Positions 13,111 to 23,732 of a stretch of DNA of 64,000 nucleotides are shown piece after piece. A program made the position numbers and the translations under genes. Under the pieces are notes generated by a model. It saw only the letters and a program-made list of their open reading frames with translations. It was not told the origin of the DNA and ran no database searches. Source of the DNA: Nomia melanderi. Its lineage: Eukaryota; Arthropoda; Insecta; Hymenoptera; Halictidae. Positions within the stretch are counted from its first letter, which is position 1, and each line of letters starts with the position of its first letter. The stretch spans positions 1,671,001 through 1,735,000 of the forward strand of contig NC_135007.1 of assembly GCF_051020985.1 (NCBI RefSeq), read 5' to 3'.

Positions 13111-14138
13111 TTCGATTGTACACGAATTGAACGAACAAATTGTGTGCTCAATTAGTAATTATTTATTAAAGTATAATACTTCCACGTCTTCAAAACTAAA
13201 AAGAAAGTGTCGTTTTGAATGGACTGTTACCTCATTTTTCATAAATTTCAATAGTTTTTCTATATGCTAATAGTAAAAGTAGTTCATAATATTTTTTACA
13301 TTGCACCAATTCAGAGAAACATAAAACATTCTGAACTATCCTGTCAGTGTAGTTCACAGTCTAGTTTTATAGACTACATAAATTTCATTTTTACATCTCA
13401 TACATTGACATCTGATACATCACAGAGGCATAGAGGAAATATTGGAGTATACATGATTAAGGCTGTTGCATTTTCTCTTCGTATCATTTGCTTTATAGAA
13501 AGACAACAAATTTGAATATTAATTGGTACTCAAGAAATAATTAACACGTCATAGTCTCGAGTTCAACGCATCCTCTGCCTTTCGAAGTTCTGTCAGGAAG
13601 GTCTGCCTAAGTTGAGCTCTTCAAAGTTCTATAAAGCCGTACATCAAGATCGAAACTTTTGAAGGAAACAGGACGCGTGATTCGTTATGACGAACATCAC
13701 TGCTCTGTCGACCAATCAACCGTCTGACGTGCTAATTTCACACTATCTGCTTCCTACCATAACTATTATGTCTTTCGTGCAGTACCAATCATAATCTTAT
13801 ATAAACTATATATCATCATTCACATATATATATATTCACGTCAAAACTTCATGATAGATGATAAATTATACGTATTTTTCAGGACAAAATACTAATTCGT
13901 TGGAATTATTTATTATTTGTTTCCGTGTTTATTTATTCAAGTTTCCGTTCTTGATTCTCTTCGTTTATGGTTTTGTAATTTTCTTTTCTTTTGCGACTAC
14001 ACGTTCTTAATTTTAATTATATTGATAGTCATGGTTTTGCAATTTTATTGTAAATATATTCTAGTTCTGTTTTTATGTGTTTAAATTCAATAGGTTGTTC
14101 GTGTAGATTTTCGTATGTGAATACGAATGTGCACGATG

Positions 14139-14290
14139 TATTAGGTTGGAAAGAATGTTTTATTGTTTGTCTAAGGAAAAATCAATTTTATACATTTAAT
14201 TTAAAAAAAAAAGAATAAGTAATGATACATTGCCCATGGATTTCTGTAATTTTCATTCATCCATTGACTAGGTCATTTGTGCCGGATGTA
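14139..14290. mobile_element. Mariner-like terminus (truncated)
   Basis: After a TA (14139-14140) the sequence reads TTAGGTTGGAAAGAATGTTT. This resembles the TTAGGTTGG start of irritans/mauritiana-type mariner inverted repeats. No matching opposite end was found nearby and no transposase motif is clear, so it is at best a truncated end. The call rests on remembered family consensus, not on an alignment. Confidence 0.4.
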
Positions 14291-14431
14291 AAGACGACCT
14301 TATCCTTTAACCATAAGAAGAAATAATAAAAACCATCTTTGAACTGTACGTACTTCGTTAGAACACTTAAACTATAGTGTGCCTGAAATTAATTTGTTGC
14401 GATAATAATTAAGTTGCCGACACCGCCCATA

Positions 14432-14460
14432 CTGGTAACCAATTCTAAGAGAGTTACCAG
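14432..14460. other. 8-bp perfect stem-loop
   Basis: CTGGTAAC (14432-14439) and GTTACCAG (14453-14460) can pair around a 13-nt loop. The DNA just downstream (GCCTAGAGGCGTGCAAAA) weakly recalls the repeat at 25433-25460. No function is assigned. Confidence 0.35.
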
Positions 14461-14520
14461 TAGTGTTCGGGAGCCTAGAGGCGTGCAAAAAGAACACTAA
14501 AGTAGGGAGGCACACAAAAA

Positions 14521-15309
14521 AAACAGTCGAGTTCCGATCAAAATGAAATGTAAACTTTACTTAACCTGTTACAATCACGATGCTAGGCAGTACTTTTTTA
14601 ATCTACATAGTTTTCAGTTGTAACTATGCGGAGAAATATAATTTAATTCGCGAATAAATTGTTTTCAAAAAATCATAACATGTAAAAAAAAGAGATTACT
14701 CCCATTTAATATCCTGCACTTTTATCTTCATCCATAGCAAATATTTATTTTTCAAAATTTTTAAATCAAAAACGATTCCAATTTAAGAATTAAGAATTCT
14801 CTTACCAATCTAATATTTTCCTATCATGTACCATATTTGAAAAAGTGATTTTCGAAGAAATCATATTTTCAATTTCAAAAATTACCTACTTATACGTTAA
14901 CAATAGAAGCAAAACAGATTTTTGAGGGCGTCTTTTAATGTATTTTAGAAACTGAGCACAATTTGAAAGAAATGCAATAAAATTTTTCATTCTACTTGAA
15001 GTGGAAATTTCATTTGGAGCTAATAAATTGGTATTGGTGAAATAGTTGTTTGCTTTGATTCGTAGGTAATAAACAACATTGATTGTTGTTGAATATCTCT
15101 AGAAATTTTCACTCGTCATTGTACGGCAAGGGGTAAACAAGTGAGACCGAATGCGACGGAATGAGACGCAACTGTAGAGAATTTTGTTTTCTATCGTTAC
15201 GACTTACTTCATCGCATTTGGCCTCGCTCCCGTCTTTCGTTATTGCTGCACGTCAATAATGACTATCCGTCGAAAGCCGAGACGGCCCGAGCATCGTGAG
15301 TTTATATGT
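14521..15309. other. Unassigned spacer before the Tc1-like element
   Basis: Mostly A+T-rich. Between about 15140 and 15300 there is a GC-richer imperfect inverted repeat (GACCGAATGCGACGGAATGA against TTCATCGCATTTGGCCTCGC), probably an old transposon fragment. No coding signal. Confidence 0.4.
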
Positions 15310-15311
15310 TA

Positions 15312-15640
15312 CATACACGAAAGTATTCGACACTTACATTTTTAACATTTAATGACTGAAAGACGTGTATAAAACTAAAGTATTTAAAATAATTCCGCAT
15401 ATATAATATTGGATTTGCCTTAAGGTAACACAAGTAAAATTTGAAAACAATTCAGTTTTCAGTATTACAGTTCCACTATACAGTTTTTATAATTGATTTA
15501 TTAGAAACATGGACCGTAAGTGGCTCACAAAAGTATTCGGACGATACATTTAATAGTGATTTAAATTGGATAATTCAAAGTTTTAATAGGAAGTTGAATT
15601 ATCTTTTGTTTTTGTGACAGCTCTAAGTAGATTTTCCATT
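15312..15640 (+). repeat. Left terminal inverted repeat of the Tc1-like element
   Basis: Pairs with 18800-19074. The outer part (15312-15455) and inner part (15515-15640) both match. The left arm has about 50 extra bases between them (about 15455-15510) that are missing from the right arm. The two direct repeats sit near 15316-15330 and 15527-15545. Confidence 0.85.
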
Positions 15641-15678
15641 GCGTTGTTTTGCTTGAAAGTAATATTTGCATTTATTAA

Positions 15679-15960
15679 CTACCGTATTTTCATAATATTT
15701 CGTTTCAATCGTTCTTTCGAAGTAATAACTGTATTTCGTAGTCTTCCTTCCACCGCATCCCATAAGTGCTCAATAGAATTAAGATCCGGACTTTGCAATG
15801 TGGTCACCGATTCTGTGACTATTTTCGTGAAATGCTTTAGTTGATTGTCCAATTGAAAGCAAGAATTAGTTGGTAGATTCAATTTTGCTACATTGTCTAT
15901 AGAATTGTTTTGCAAAATTTTTAAATATTTTATCTTATCTAAGATCCTATCCGTGAACAC
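15679..15960 (-). pseudogene. Tc1-family transposase, C-terminal relic
   Basis: A Tc1 transposase cuts and rejoins DNA at TA sites with a DD34E RNase H-like core. This 93-residue minus-strand frame keeps recognisable C-terminal landmarks. A segment like YLKILQNNSIDNVAKL fits the region before the second catalytic aspartate. FQLDNQLKH resembles the family's FQQDNDPKH block and retains D. LQSPDLNSIEHLW resembles WPSQSPDLNPIEHLW and retains E. About a dozen residues between these blocks are missing, judging by the family spacing, so the frame is internally deleted. No N-terminal paired-like DNA-binding domain was found upstream; a LINE-like sequence lies there instead. The gene cannot make a working enzyme. 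It lies just inside the left inverted repeat, as expected for the 3' end of a Tc1 gene read on the minus strand. Confidence 0.85.
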
Positions 15961-16200
15961 AATGTTTCAGCTTTGCTTTCTTGTCGTCAGTATATAAACG
16001 TTCTCTAGCCCAGTAAGCTCTCAGCTAGTAGTAAACGACGAGACTATACGTGTTTGTGTTTACGAGTGTTTCATACATCTACAGTATGACCTTGCAAATT
16101 GATTAGTGCGAAATACTGGACGCTTTAGTAAAAAATCTACTAATCATATTTTAGTGAAAGGATTACAGAGGCATTTCTACCAGAAAATTTAATTTAAAAC
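15961..16200 (+). other. Possible LINE 5' leader
   Basis: Between the transposase relic and the ORF1 relic lies moderately GC-richer DNA containing AGCTCTCAGCTAGTAGTAAA. It leads directly to the ATG at 16201 and could be the untranslated leader of the LINE-like insert. No target-site duplication was found, so the junction is uncertain. Confidence 0.3.
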
Positions 16201-16593
16201 ATGGATCAAACCTCACAGATATCAACTTCTGAAGTTTCCAACGCTCAGACGATGCAAGAGGAGTCTTTTCCTACGGAAGATCAAGGAATTATCGTTGTAT
16301 TTACTAAATTATAAACCTCGCAAACCTTGGACGAATGCTTGAAAATAATTGGTAATATAATTAAACCTAAAAATATTAAATTTGCGTCACGTTTTGTCGA
16401 CGGAGGATATGTAATATATGTAAGCAGCAAAGAAGTTGCACACGAACTCATACGTAAACGTGAGATTCTTGGCAATGGAGGTATAAAAGCTTCTTTTTTT
16501 TCGCTGACATCAATTCTCCATAAAGTTGTCTTATCTGCACTTTACACCATTTCCAAAATTAAACATTACACCATTATCACCTATTGCGTTTGA
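16201..16593 (+). pseudogene. LINE-like ORF1 (nucleic-acid-binding protein), broken
   Basis: A plus-strand frame starts with ATG at 16201 and continues in frame through one stop (TAA, 16312-16314) to 16593. It would encode about 130 residues. The middle (LKIIGNIIKPKNIKFASRF, then YVIYVSSKEVAHELI) resembles the RNA-binding-like region of ORF1 proteins of insect non-LTR retrotransposons, where such a beta-alpha unit precedes a zinc-knuckle segment. Downstream, a third reading frame near 16690-16760 shows a degenerate cysteine/histidine-like stretch (KCNAYAKRGHYENF) that may be the ruined zinc knuckle. No reverse transcriptase was found. The relic is nested inside the Tc1-like element. It could alternatively be a captured host fragment; the LINE call is by resemblance only. 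Confidence 0.5.
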
Positions 16594-16972
16594 GAGTATA
16601 GACCTCCGAAACTTCGTCTATGCACACGTTAAAATAATCTCCCATAGAAAGATCTTCTATTAAAGTTTCAAAATAGAGATTATTACATTAGCTGCTCCCT
16701 CTTTCCGAATTGGAAGTGTAATGCATATGCAAAACGCGGTCATTACGAGAATTTTTCTTATATCTGATAGAACAGCGGTTCAAACCCTTATCCAAACGAT
16801 CCGAGTGCACGAACAAACACAGAAGATAAGGTTTGTATAAACTCAGCTTAACAACAAATAACCAACAGGTATGAAAAGACCTGCCAATAGCTCAATGTCT
16901 GTTGTACAACATTAAAATATGCTTCTCTTCTCAGATTCACTGAGCACTGTTCAAAATCTGTAAGAAATCAAT

Positions 16973-17137
16973 ATGAATATTAAAATTAATCCTTACATTC
17001 TAGAGATTAAAAGAAAACTTAACAACTGGAATAAGTTAAAACGGCAATTTCATCGGATTTTATTGGATTTCGAGCCATGCATTACGGATGTGTTCAAATT
17101 ACTACAAAAAACAGGCGGACTCAACACAAAAGGCTAA
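16973..17137 (+). pseudogene. Short ORF, probably part of the LINE-like relic
   Basis: A 54-residue ATG-initiated frame that is lysine- and leucine-rich (for example EIKRKLNNWNKLKRQFHRIL) and ends in KTGGLNTKG before TAA. Its composition differs from the chance ORFs around it, and it follows the ORF1 relic by about 400 bp on the same strand. I do not recognise a domain. It may be a fragment of the same retroelement or a chance frame. Confidence 0.3.
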
Positions 17138-18799
17138 TTAATGCTCTGTGGATCTTCGGAGGTTTAAACTAATCCGGAAGCTGTTTAACATAAAGTTACA
17201 ACTCTGTTTTGATATAAACGAAATAGTCACACAGTTACCAATTCTAATATTTTTCTGTTTTGTTTTTTTTTTGACACACTGTAATTCCTTAATTATTTCG
17301 CAGTATGCATATTTACCTAAGCAGTTATTTTTATAGCACTTTAAATGCATTACATAAATATTTCTACCTATGTATAGCACATGATGCATATTTTATATGT
17401 AAGCAAAATAAAACTTTATTATGATATCAAATTGACCAGATTAAAAAAACAAAATCCATTTAGTAATATTAGTTTATGGAACTCACATAAACGTTATTCG
17501 GATCCATCATAGAAGAACTTTGTGCGAAATTCTGTTGCAATGAATAATTACTTATATTCACTTCGCATTTCTGGTACTATCTTGAATGTATTAAAGTTAT
17601 CCATTTCATGTCGATCTTCGCAAAGTACTCAAAAATTAAATATTCCATAACCATCCGCTGTGATTATATAATCTAATACTAATACTTTATGTTGTTATAT
17701 TATCACTACGGTTATAAGAAACCGTAATAATATGAGGATACTTCACTGGAGTTGAAATGTAAAATCTATTTGTAAAATATAACAATGGAAAGAGTATATT
17801 TTTATTACAGTTTAAAATCTTATGTAATAATATGCGAAAAATAATTCACGGTTTCAAGATACGGTTTCGTAACAGCTCGTTGAAACTGGAAAATTCAACC
17901 GCAAAATAAATCGAACGATCATCAGTTTACCTAGATATATCGCAGGGAAGACTAGGTGCAAGCGTAAAGTCGGTGTGTCGTAAACAATGTGGCTTCCGCT
18001 CAAATCTAACCAAAATTCTTTTTCCATTTTTTGCAAACAATTTCGCGAAAAAAATACTTATTCATCAATTTTATCAGTGAAGTAATTTACAGCACAATAC
18101 TGATAGTGTAAGAATTATTATAAATAAATATTATTTTTGAACAAACAATGAAAAAGAAAAAAAAAGAAGGTGAAAAGACAGATGGTGATGAGCGCTTGTA
18201 TGGAGACGAACTTTGTATTGACGACGAAATAAATTATTATCGATCAAATAAATCCTTACTATAGTAAAAGAAGGAGAAATCATTTTCCGGATAATTTAAG
18301 CCTCAACAAACTCCAATCGCCAATTATATTTCTATACAAATTGTTGGTGATGCAAACGCGCCTTGCTGCATTGATTGTTGCGGCCGCCCCACCAGTTAAG
18401 AATGCTAGTTTTAGTACTATACATTGAAATGTGCTTATACGTGTACGTTCCCACTAGCGTGGGTTAGGTGAGGTTAGTTCGTAGATATAATGGGTGAACT
18501 AATGGAAACAGAAACCATGACCGTCAGGCGAATTTTCACAAAATCGGCGCATATTGTAAACATCGATATTTTCATCAACTTTTTCCTCTGGCAAGAATAA
18601 TAGCAATTGATATTGGTATTGGTTGTGGTATTTTTGGTGAGGGGGGATCTTTATCATTGCCCAAAGATTAACAATCATTCCAGTCTGAAACATGCATTTT
18701 TTGGGCAATTATAAAGTAGAAGATCTTCCTGTCGCCCCTAAAAAAAAACGAACCAATACCAATCCGAATTGCTATTATTTTTGTCTTCTATCTTATTCT
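17138..18799. other. Interior of the Tc1-like element, unassigned
   Basis: No transposase N-terminus, reverse transcriptase or other motif could be read on either strand. A degenerate GGTTAGGTGAGGTTAG word occurs near 18465. It recalls the insect TTAGG telomere repeat but is too short and imperfect to mean anything alone. Confidence 0.35.
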
Positions 18800-19074
18800 T
18801 AATCTACTTAGAGCTGTTATAAAAGCGAAAGATGCTTGAATTTCCTATTAAAACTTCGAATTATCCCATTTAAATCAGTATTAAATGTATCGTTCGAATA
18901 CTTTTGTGAGCCACTTACATGTATACGTCGTTGAATTATTTTCAGATTTTATTTGTGTTACCCTAAGGTAAATCCAATATTATATATGCGGAATTATTTT
19001 AAATACTTTAGTTTAATATACATATTTCGTTCATTAAATGTTAAAAATGTAAGTGTCGAATACTTTCGTGTATG
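18800..19074 (-). repeat. Right terminal inverted repeat of the Tc1-like element
   Basis: Inverse of 15312-15640, with the terminal word CATACACGAAAGTATTCG identical at both tips. The inner direct repeat (CACAAAAGTATTCGAACG on the minus strand) lies near 18893-18911. The match extends inward to an ACAGCTCTAAGTAGATT block shared by both arms. Confidence 0.85.
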
Positions 19075-19076
19075 TA

Positions 19077-19750
19077 CAGGGCGTACCAAAATTATTGTGT
19101 ACAAACAACAATGCATGTACAACTCACTAAACTGAGTAAAAGAGAGTCCAGTGAACATGGGTCCAAAACTCAATAGTTCCCGAGAAAAAAATAGTGTAGT
19201 ATCTAGAATATTTATTGTAGGATGAATGGTTTGTTGTACGTGCGTAAGGGCGACCAGGTCGTATTGCGACGGACCGGCGCCGGGATGTTTGGAAAATAGT
19301 GTGACTGCGTTTAAACAATTTCGAGTGGCTGAAAGAATGCGAGGAAGAGTGTCTGGAACTGAGCGACTGAACCGTGAGAAAAGTGTGTACGTGACTGCGT
19401 GAATTTTGACTATGGACGAAAGATGCGAGTGAGAAGGGTGCAAGGGTGAGAAAGACAGAGCGAATGGGGGTGTGTGTTAAAAGCGAGTGGAAATGCGTGC
19501 ATGAGGACATTTTGGTGAGCGACAGCGGAGAAGAACATTTTTGGTGCGAGAGTCGTGTGTTGTATTTTTACGTGTTGTCCGTATTGTTTTCTTTATCTTA
19601 TTAAATATATATTGTTTTCCTAATTCTCTTTTTACTGAAGATCCACATTTTCAATATTATCTAATAGTAAACCACTATAATAGGTTTAGTTGCAAAAAAT
19701 ATGTACGGGGACCAAATCAAGAACACCAAAATATCTTGAAAAAGTATCAG
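19077..19750 (+). mobile_element. CAGGG-ended element related to the foldback at 39334-40320
   Basis: Begins CAGGGCGTACCAAAATTATT directly after the TA shared with the Tc1-like element. The first 118 bp (19077-19194) and the segment 19684-19740 are collinear with one arm of the foldback at 39334-40320. Shared words include ACTCACTAAACTGAGTAAAA, CCAGTGAACAT and GGGGACC, then AATCAAGAACACC. Similarity is lost after about 19750, so the copy is truncated. A probable solo LTR interrupts it. Confidence 0.7.
19195..19679. mobile_element. Probable solo LTR inside the CAGGG-ended element
   Basis: A 485-bp insertion flanked by ATAG at 19191-19194 and 19680-19683, located by comparing the interrupted arm with its uninterrupted relatives. 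It starts TGTAGTATC and ends CCACTATA. A related copy lies at about 38975-39270, sharing ATGGACGAAAG and GAATGGGGGTG. It contains late AATAAA-like words and no internal coding region. A 4-bp duplication suits Ty3/gypsy-type integration. The imperfect TG...TA end leaves some doubt. Confidence 0.55.
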
Positions 19751-20149
19751 TGACACGAACAAATGTGCCAAACAAAAGTTACAGGGTATGAAATACTACA
19801 TGTCAAGGGAGAAGGTATTTGACCGTCTTCGTTACCATAGAACGATTTCAGTTCTGACCAAATATATAGTTTAACTTATCCTAATAATTTTAACTATATT
19901 CGTCTTACATAGAAGTATTATTTCCTTCTTGTTTACTTTTCTTATTGTCGATAGACAGTGCTTTTCTAACATTCTTCATTCGGTTATAACTCGTAAAAGG
20001 TTCGAATTGTACTTAAGATGAACTCATAAGTACATTTTCAAAACTTGCAAGTACTCATTCTGAAGTTCGAAACTAGCTTACAAAGTTTGAGTACTTTACA
20101 TATACCATAATGAATTTTCATATCATATGAGGATGAGATGAAAAGTTGC
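19751..20149. other. Unassigned spacer
   Basis: Nothing recognisable. A+T-rich sequence with short chance ORFs only. Confidence 0.45.
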
Positions 20150-20772
20150 TGGTCCCACCTAACGGTGGTGCTCACAGCGCCATTTGAACTATGTCACTTT
20201 AAAATGCACTATTTTATTATTATTATCCGAGTGTTTGAGAGGGCCGCTTTGGATTATTTTTATTTTGCAATTTTTTGAAGTTTTCAATTAATTAATCTGT
20301 TATGTTGTGTTGGGTCGACGCTTGTTCGCGACTCGAATGTGTTCACGATTTTACGTTGACCGCACGTGTGATGCCCGCCAAATTAATATTAGGCACCTGG
20401 ATCCGTCGGTGGAGCAGTGGTTGCGTGTTTGCGATACGTTTTTGTTCGTAACGAATGATTCGAGTGGACAACTTTACCCTTAAACGTTTCGGTAGCGAGA
20501 TTTTCGTGAGCGAGTGGTTCGAGGGAGTATTCGAATCCGGAACGATTGATTCGAATGAGTGTTCGGTAGTAAGTGATCGGTGGTAAGTCTTGTTAGCCAG
20601 TATGTTTCGTCGGTGCCCTTGCACCCACTAGTCAACATTTTACCCCTCTTTCGGACGTTTAGAAGGGGGTGCTGACGGAGTGGGAGCAAGAAACCGACGA
20701 AGTTTTCGGGAAAAACTGAAGTCTGGCAACAGCGGAAAAATCCCACTACTTGACCCACGTGAGAATGTGTAC

Positions 20773-20980
20773 CCAGGTACGAGTACGCACCCTTGGCCGC
20801 AGATAGTCTTCGCTGCTGCGCGAAAGTTCGATGAATTTGTGATACCGAGGGACAGCGAAGGAAAACCCGCTATTTGGGCCCATGTGCACGTGCCTACCTA
20901 AGTACAGACATGCACCCATGGCTGCGGGTGATGTACGCCGCTGAGCGAAAATTCATCTGATTTATGACAGGGGCACTTTT
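20773..20980 (+). repeat. Diverged tandem duplication of about 120 bp
   Basis: The block around 20773-20860 (CGCACCCTTGGCCGCAG, later GCGCGAAAGTTCGATGAATT) recurs around 20893-20980 (TGCACCCATGGCTGCGG, later GAGCGAAAATTCATCTGATT). The spacing is about 120 bp. Confidence 0.55.
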
Positions 20981-21203
20981 TGTACGGGACAGAAAATGCG
21001 AGACTGACCTACACAAGGGCCAAGGCCGGACCCCGAATTATTGTCTCAGATGCTCGATCGCGTTTTCGCCCGTGTCATAAACCAGACCCGTATACGTATC
21101 TACTGCGACCTTCGATGATTGAACGGGCCCTTGTTCTGCGACGGAACACAATCGGTCGAAGCTGAGGCGTCATGATCAGTCAGCTGAGCATCTCCTTGTT
21201 CTT

Positions 21204-21300
21204 CTGTCCATAAGTGATGTGTCAGACTGTTCGTTGATTACCATCATTATCAGCGAATCGGCACATATTACGGAATTTAGCTTGACAAACTGGCTAAAAC
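21204..21300 (+). repeat. Fragment of the foldback family
   Basis: TCAGACTGTTCGTTGATTAC and the following CATCATTATCAGCGAATCGG match the right arm of the foldback element near 39970-40020 (GTCGGACTGTTCGTGGGTCA and onward). About 90 bp is alignable by eye. Confidence 0.5.
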
Positions 21301-21334
21301 CATTTTACCGTTACTACAGGGTCTAACGTCATGA

Positions 21335-21513
21335 TGTTAGGTTGTTGGATTAGTTTTGACGCCAGCTACAAGTCTGTGAAGTTAAAAATTAGGAATACCT
21401 TTGTGGCGGCCGAAAAGCTGCCTTACGCCACTGGATTTCCTCGCTATTCTTTTACCGTTAACGCTGTCCTTCCGCGCGAGTCTGTTTCGTGTCATCGCAC
21501 ATTTGGCGACCAG
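21335..21513 (+). mobile_element. Candidate 5' LTR end with primer-binding site
   Basis: A segment starting TGTTAGG (21335) ends CGCACA at 21501. A 2-nt spacer and TGGCGACCAG (21504-21513) follow. An LTR ending in CA and then TGG plus the complement of a tRNA 3' end is the normal start of an LTR retrotransposon interior. The start is a guess, and no second LTR was found in the window. Confidence 0.3.
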
Positions 21514-21960
21514 ACCCGCGCGGGCCCACGAATTTTCCGAAGGTTTCCCAGGCCTCGCTCGGAACTGCCCAGTTCGAGGGGCAGGCCCTTGCAGACTTGG
21601 AAACTTTCACCGCTCTTACAACACTTTTGTTTACTTGTCTATTCACCATTATCCTTCTTCTTCTTCTCTGTCTTTTGGATCTTTTCTCTCTTCCTCGTTT
21701 TTCTCCTACTTTCCTATCTTTCTGTCCTTCTTCAGAGGAATATATATTTTCCGAGGAGAGTTTAGGAGCTCGTATTTTGTCTTCACCCGCGACCGACGTC
21801 ATCACGAACCTTCGCGACACCGACCTTTGGCAAACTCTGTTGAGGACCGTACTTCACCAATCGTTTTCGGTTTAACTTCACCGAACCCTCCACACCTTGA
21901 AAAATGTCAAGACGACCTTGATTTTTTAAGAAAAAATTTAGTCAAATTCTGTATATTATA

Positions 21961-23732
21961 ATTTACAGACCATATAAAACTGATGAGCTTTCATTTGAAA
22001 CGTTTTACCATTTTTTAAATATTTTTAACATTTTTCAAAAGTACCTGAAAAATTTTGACAGAAAATTAATGAAAACTATTCCTTGGGTTATGTTTTTTGC
22101 CACTTTCGATTCTTTTCGCATGTATTTCTGCACAAACAAGCGTATAAACAGAATTGAAAAAGAAAAATAATTTCAACATAATTGTCCAATAAAACAAATC
22201 CGAAGAGTTAAAACTAAATGAATGAGATACAATTACGACCATGCTCTTATTTGTACTTTTCATAACTTTTTCTTGAATTGAAAGATTCAGACGAATAGCG
22301 AAGCTTAACAGCTTTAACTACAACCTTCTACGGCAAAATGTTAAATATTTATAGTTTTAACTCTTCTTGACCCCTGATTTTTGAAAAATCATGTAATGTA
22401 GTCTCCAATAATTAAAATAAAAAAAAGAAATAGGTATTTTGTGGTATAAAAAAGTAATCGAATATTAAATGTTCAGTTTCTCGAAAAAATAATTTTACTT
22501 CCGAATTTATTTAGTATCAGAAAGATACATATAAAAGTTTTTGATAAAGGCTAAATTTCACATACATACCTCTATATCCTATAATTATTTTCATTGTGCT
22601 TCCAAAGCACTAAACTTGAAAAAATTCACTTCCTTGATACAGATTTCTAACATTTTATTAGAACATGAAAATCGTTCAACTTTACGCTTCAATTGCTTAT
22701 CGAATGCCACTGTTGTGTTCTATTCGCGTTTGAAACTGTTTGTTAAGTTTTGCAACGTTACAACAGCTTTAAATTAACTCTTGGGAACCTTAATATTGAA
22801 CGTTGCGTCATACTTGAAAAGATTTTACAAGCAAACATACACAGAGTAGTAGTTTTAAATATTTTGTATTATCATCATTGTACCCTGAGTTTAAATGTTA
22901 TCATCTATTTTATGAAGATATTCTCAATAATGTTAGCACCAGTGATATCTAGTGTACTGCAATTACGATTTGATTTTTCAATCCTCTTAAGTTGATTAGC
23001 GTTGAATAAATTTTCTACTTCAAAATTTTCCACACGAACAAATCTATGATTGTTGCACCAGGTAATTGAGTTGGCCGAAGTATCTACTATTTTTCACGTT
23101 CACAAATTAGTATATATGCACAAGTAAAGAAACGAAAATTGTTTGGTTTCTATTTTGGCGATTTCATCCAAACCGAAGTAACAGCGAATATTTATAAGCG
23201 AATATTTATAAGAACTTTCTTTTTAGTGTATCGATCCGCTATACGTTCCAGGCGTTTTGACATTTAAATTCGGGACACCCTACGTATCTAATAATGTTAT
23301 AGATTAAACTTACAATATTAATTTCATTATCATAAACGTAATGGAAAGCGCATGTGTTTAAATTTTTGTTAATTCATGATTTATTCTGCATCTACTCTTT
23401 GTTGGCCAATTTCCAATTAGGAAAAATCGCGAAGCATTTAACTACTATTTATAGTTAGTTAAACGTGCTAATAAAGGCTTCCAAATGCAATGAGCCATGA
23501 CAATTGCACAGAACTTGAAATAAAAGCATTAATGATAATTTCTTTGTATTTTTTTGGAATGTAAAGAAAAATTTAAAAGAATTGTAAATTCAAGTTTATT
23601 CTGTGTGGGAAAAGAGGAATTAAATTTTTTCCACAGAATTTGTTACGTTTTTCCGAAAATTTAATAAAATTACGCAAAGATATTATTACAACACTAAAAG
23701 TTGAATAATAAACGGTCGAAAAGTCTAAAGGC
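21961..23732. other. Unassigned A+T-rich DNA
   Basis: No gene or repeat recognised; only short chance ORFs. Confidence 0.45.

Larger units (their letters stand above)
10491..14138. other. Unassigned A+T-rich DNA
   Basis: No gene or classified transposon was found. It holds one structured GC-richer spot (10901-10973) and one short dispersed repeat (13061-13110), both listed separately. A run of the form TATATATAT sits near 12601 and another near 13827. Confidence 0.45.
15312..19074 (-). mobile_element. Large Tc1-like transposon with IR/DR termini
   Basis: About 3.76 kb flanked by TA at 15310-15311 and 19075-19076. Long imperfect terminal inverted repeats run from 15312 to about 15640 and from about 18800 to 19074. 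Within each arm the word AAAGTATTCG occurs twice in the same orientation, as CACGAAAGTATTCGACAC at the tip and CACAAAAGTATTCGGACG about 200 bp inside, each followed by an ACATTTAA-type block. That is the IR/DR layout known from Tc1-family elements such as Minos and Sleeping Beauty, where each direct repeat binds transposase. A Tc1 transposase C-terminus remains on the minus strand at 15679-15960. The element is longer than the usual 1.6-1.8 kb, apparently because a LINE-like sequence lies inside. Confidence 0.85.
20150..21960. other. GC-richer island, probable retroelement remnant
   Basis: About 1.8 kb is clearly richer in G+C and CpG than its surroundings and has the window's longest open frames (up to 186 codons, in several overlapping frames on both strands). 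Overlapping frames in all phases suggest composition rather than coding. None shows gag, protease or reverse transcriptase motifs. A candidate LTR end and primer-binding site lie at 21335-21513, and a diverged tandem duplication at 20773-20980. A host CpG-rich promoter or first exon is the main alternative. Confidence 0.45.

Noticed and set aside
18460..18480. Telomere-like GGTTAGGTGAGGTTAG
   Set aside because: Only about three imperfect TTAGG-like units, so it cannot be called telomeric.
18994..19510. Overlapping minus-strand ORFs of 149 and 127 codons
   Set aside because: They run across the Tc1 end, the shared TA and the LTR-like insert, and a similar ORF at 38958 comes from the other LTR-like repeat. 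They reflect repeat DNA, not a gene.
21401..21961. Longest ORF in the window (186 codons)
   Set aside because: It overlaps other long frames on both strands in a GC-richer island. It has a serine/phenylalanine low-complexity run and no domain motif. Composition explains the length.
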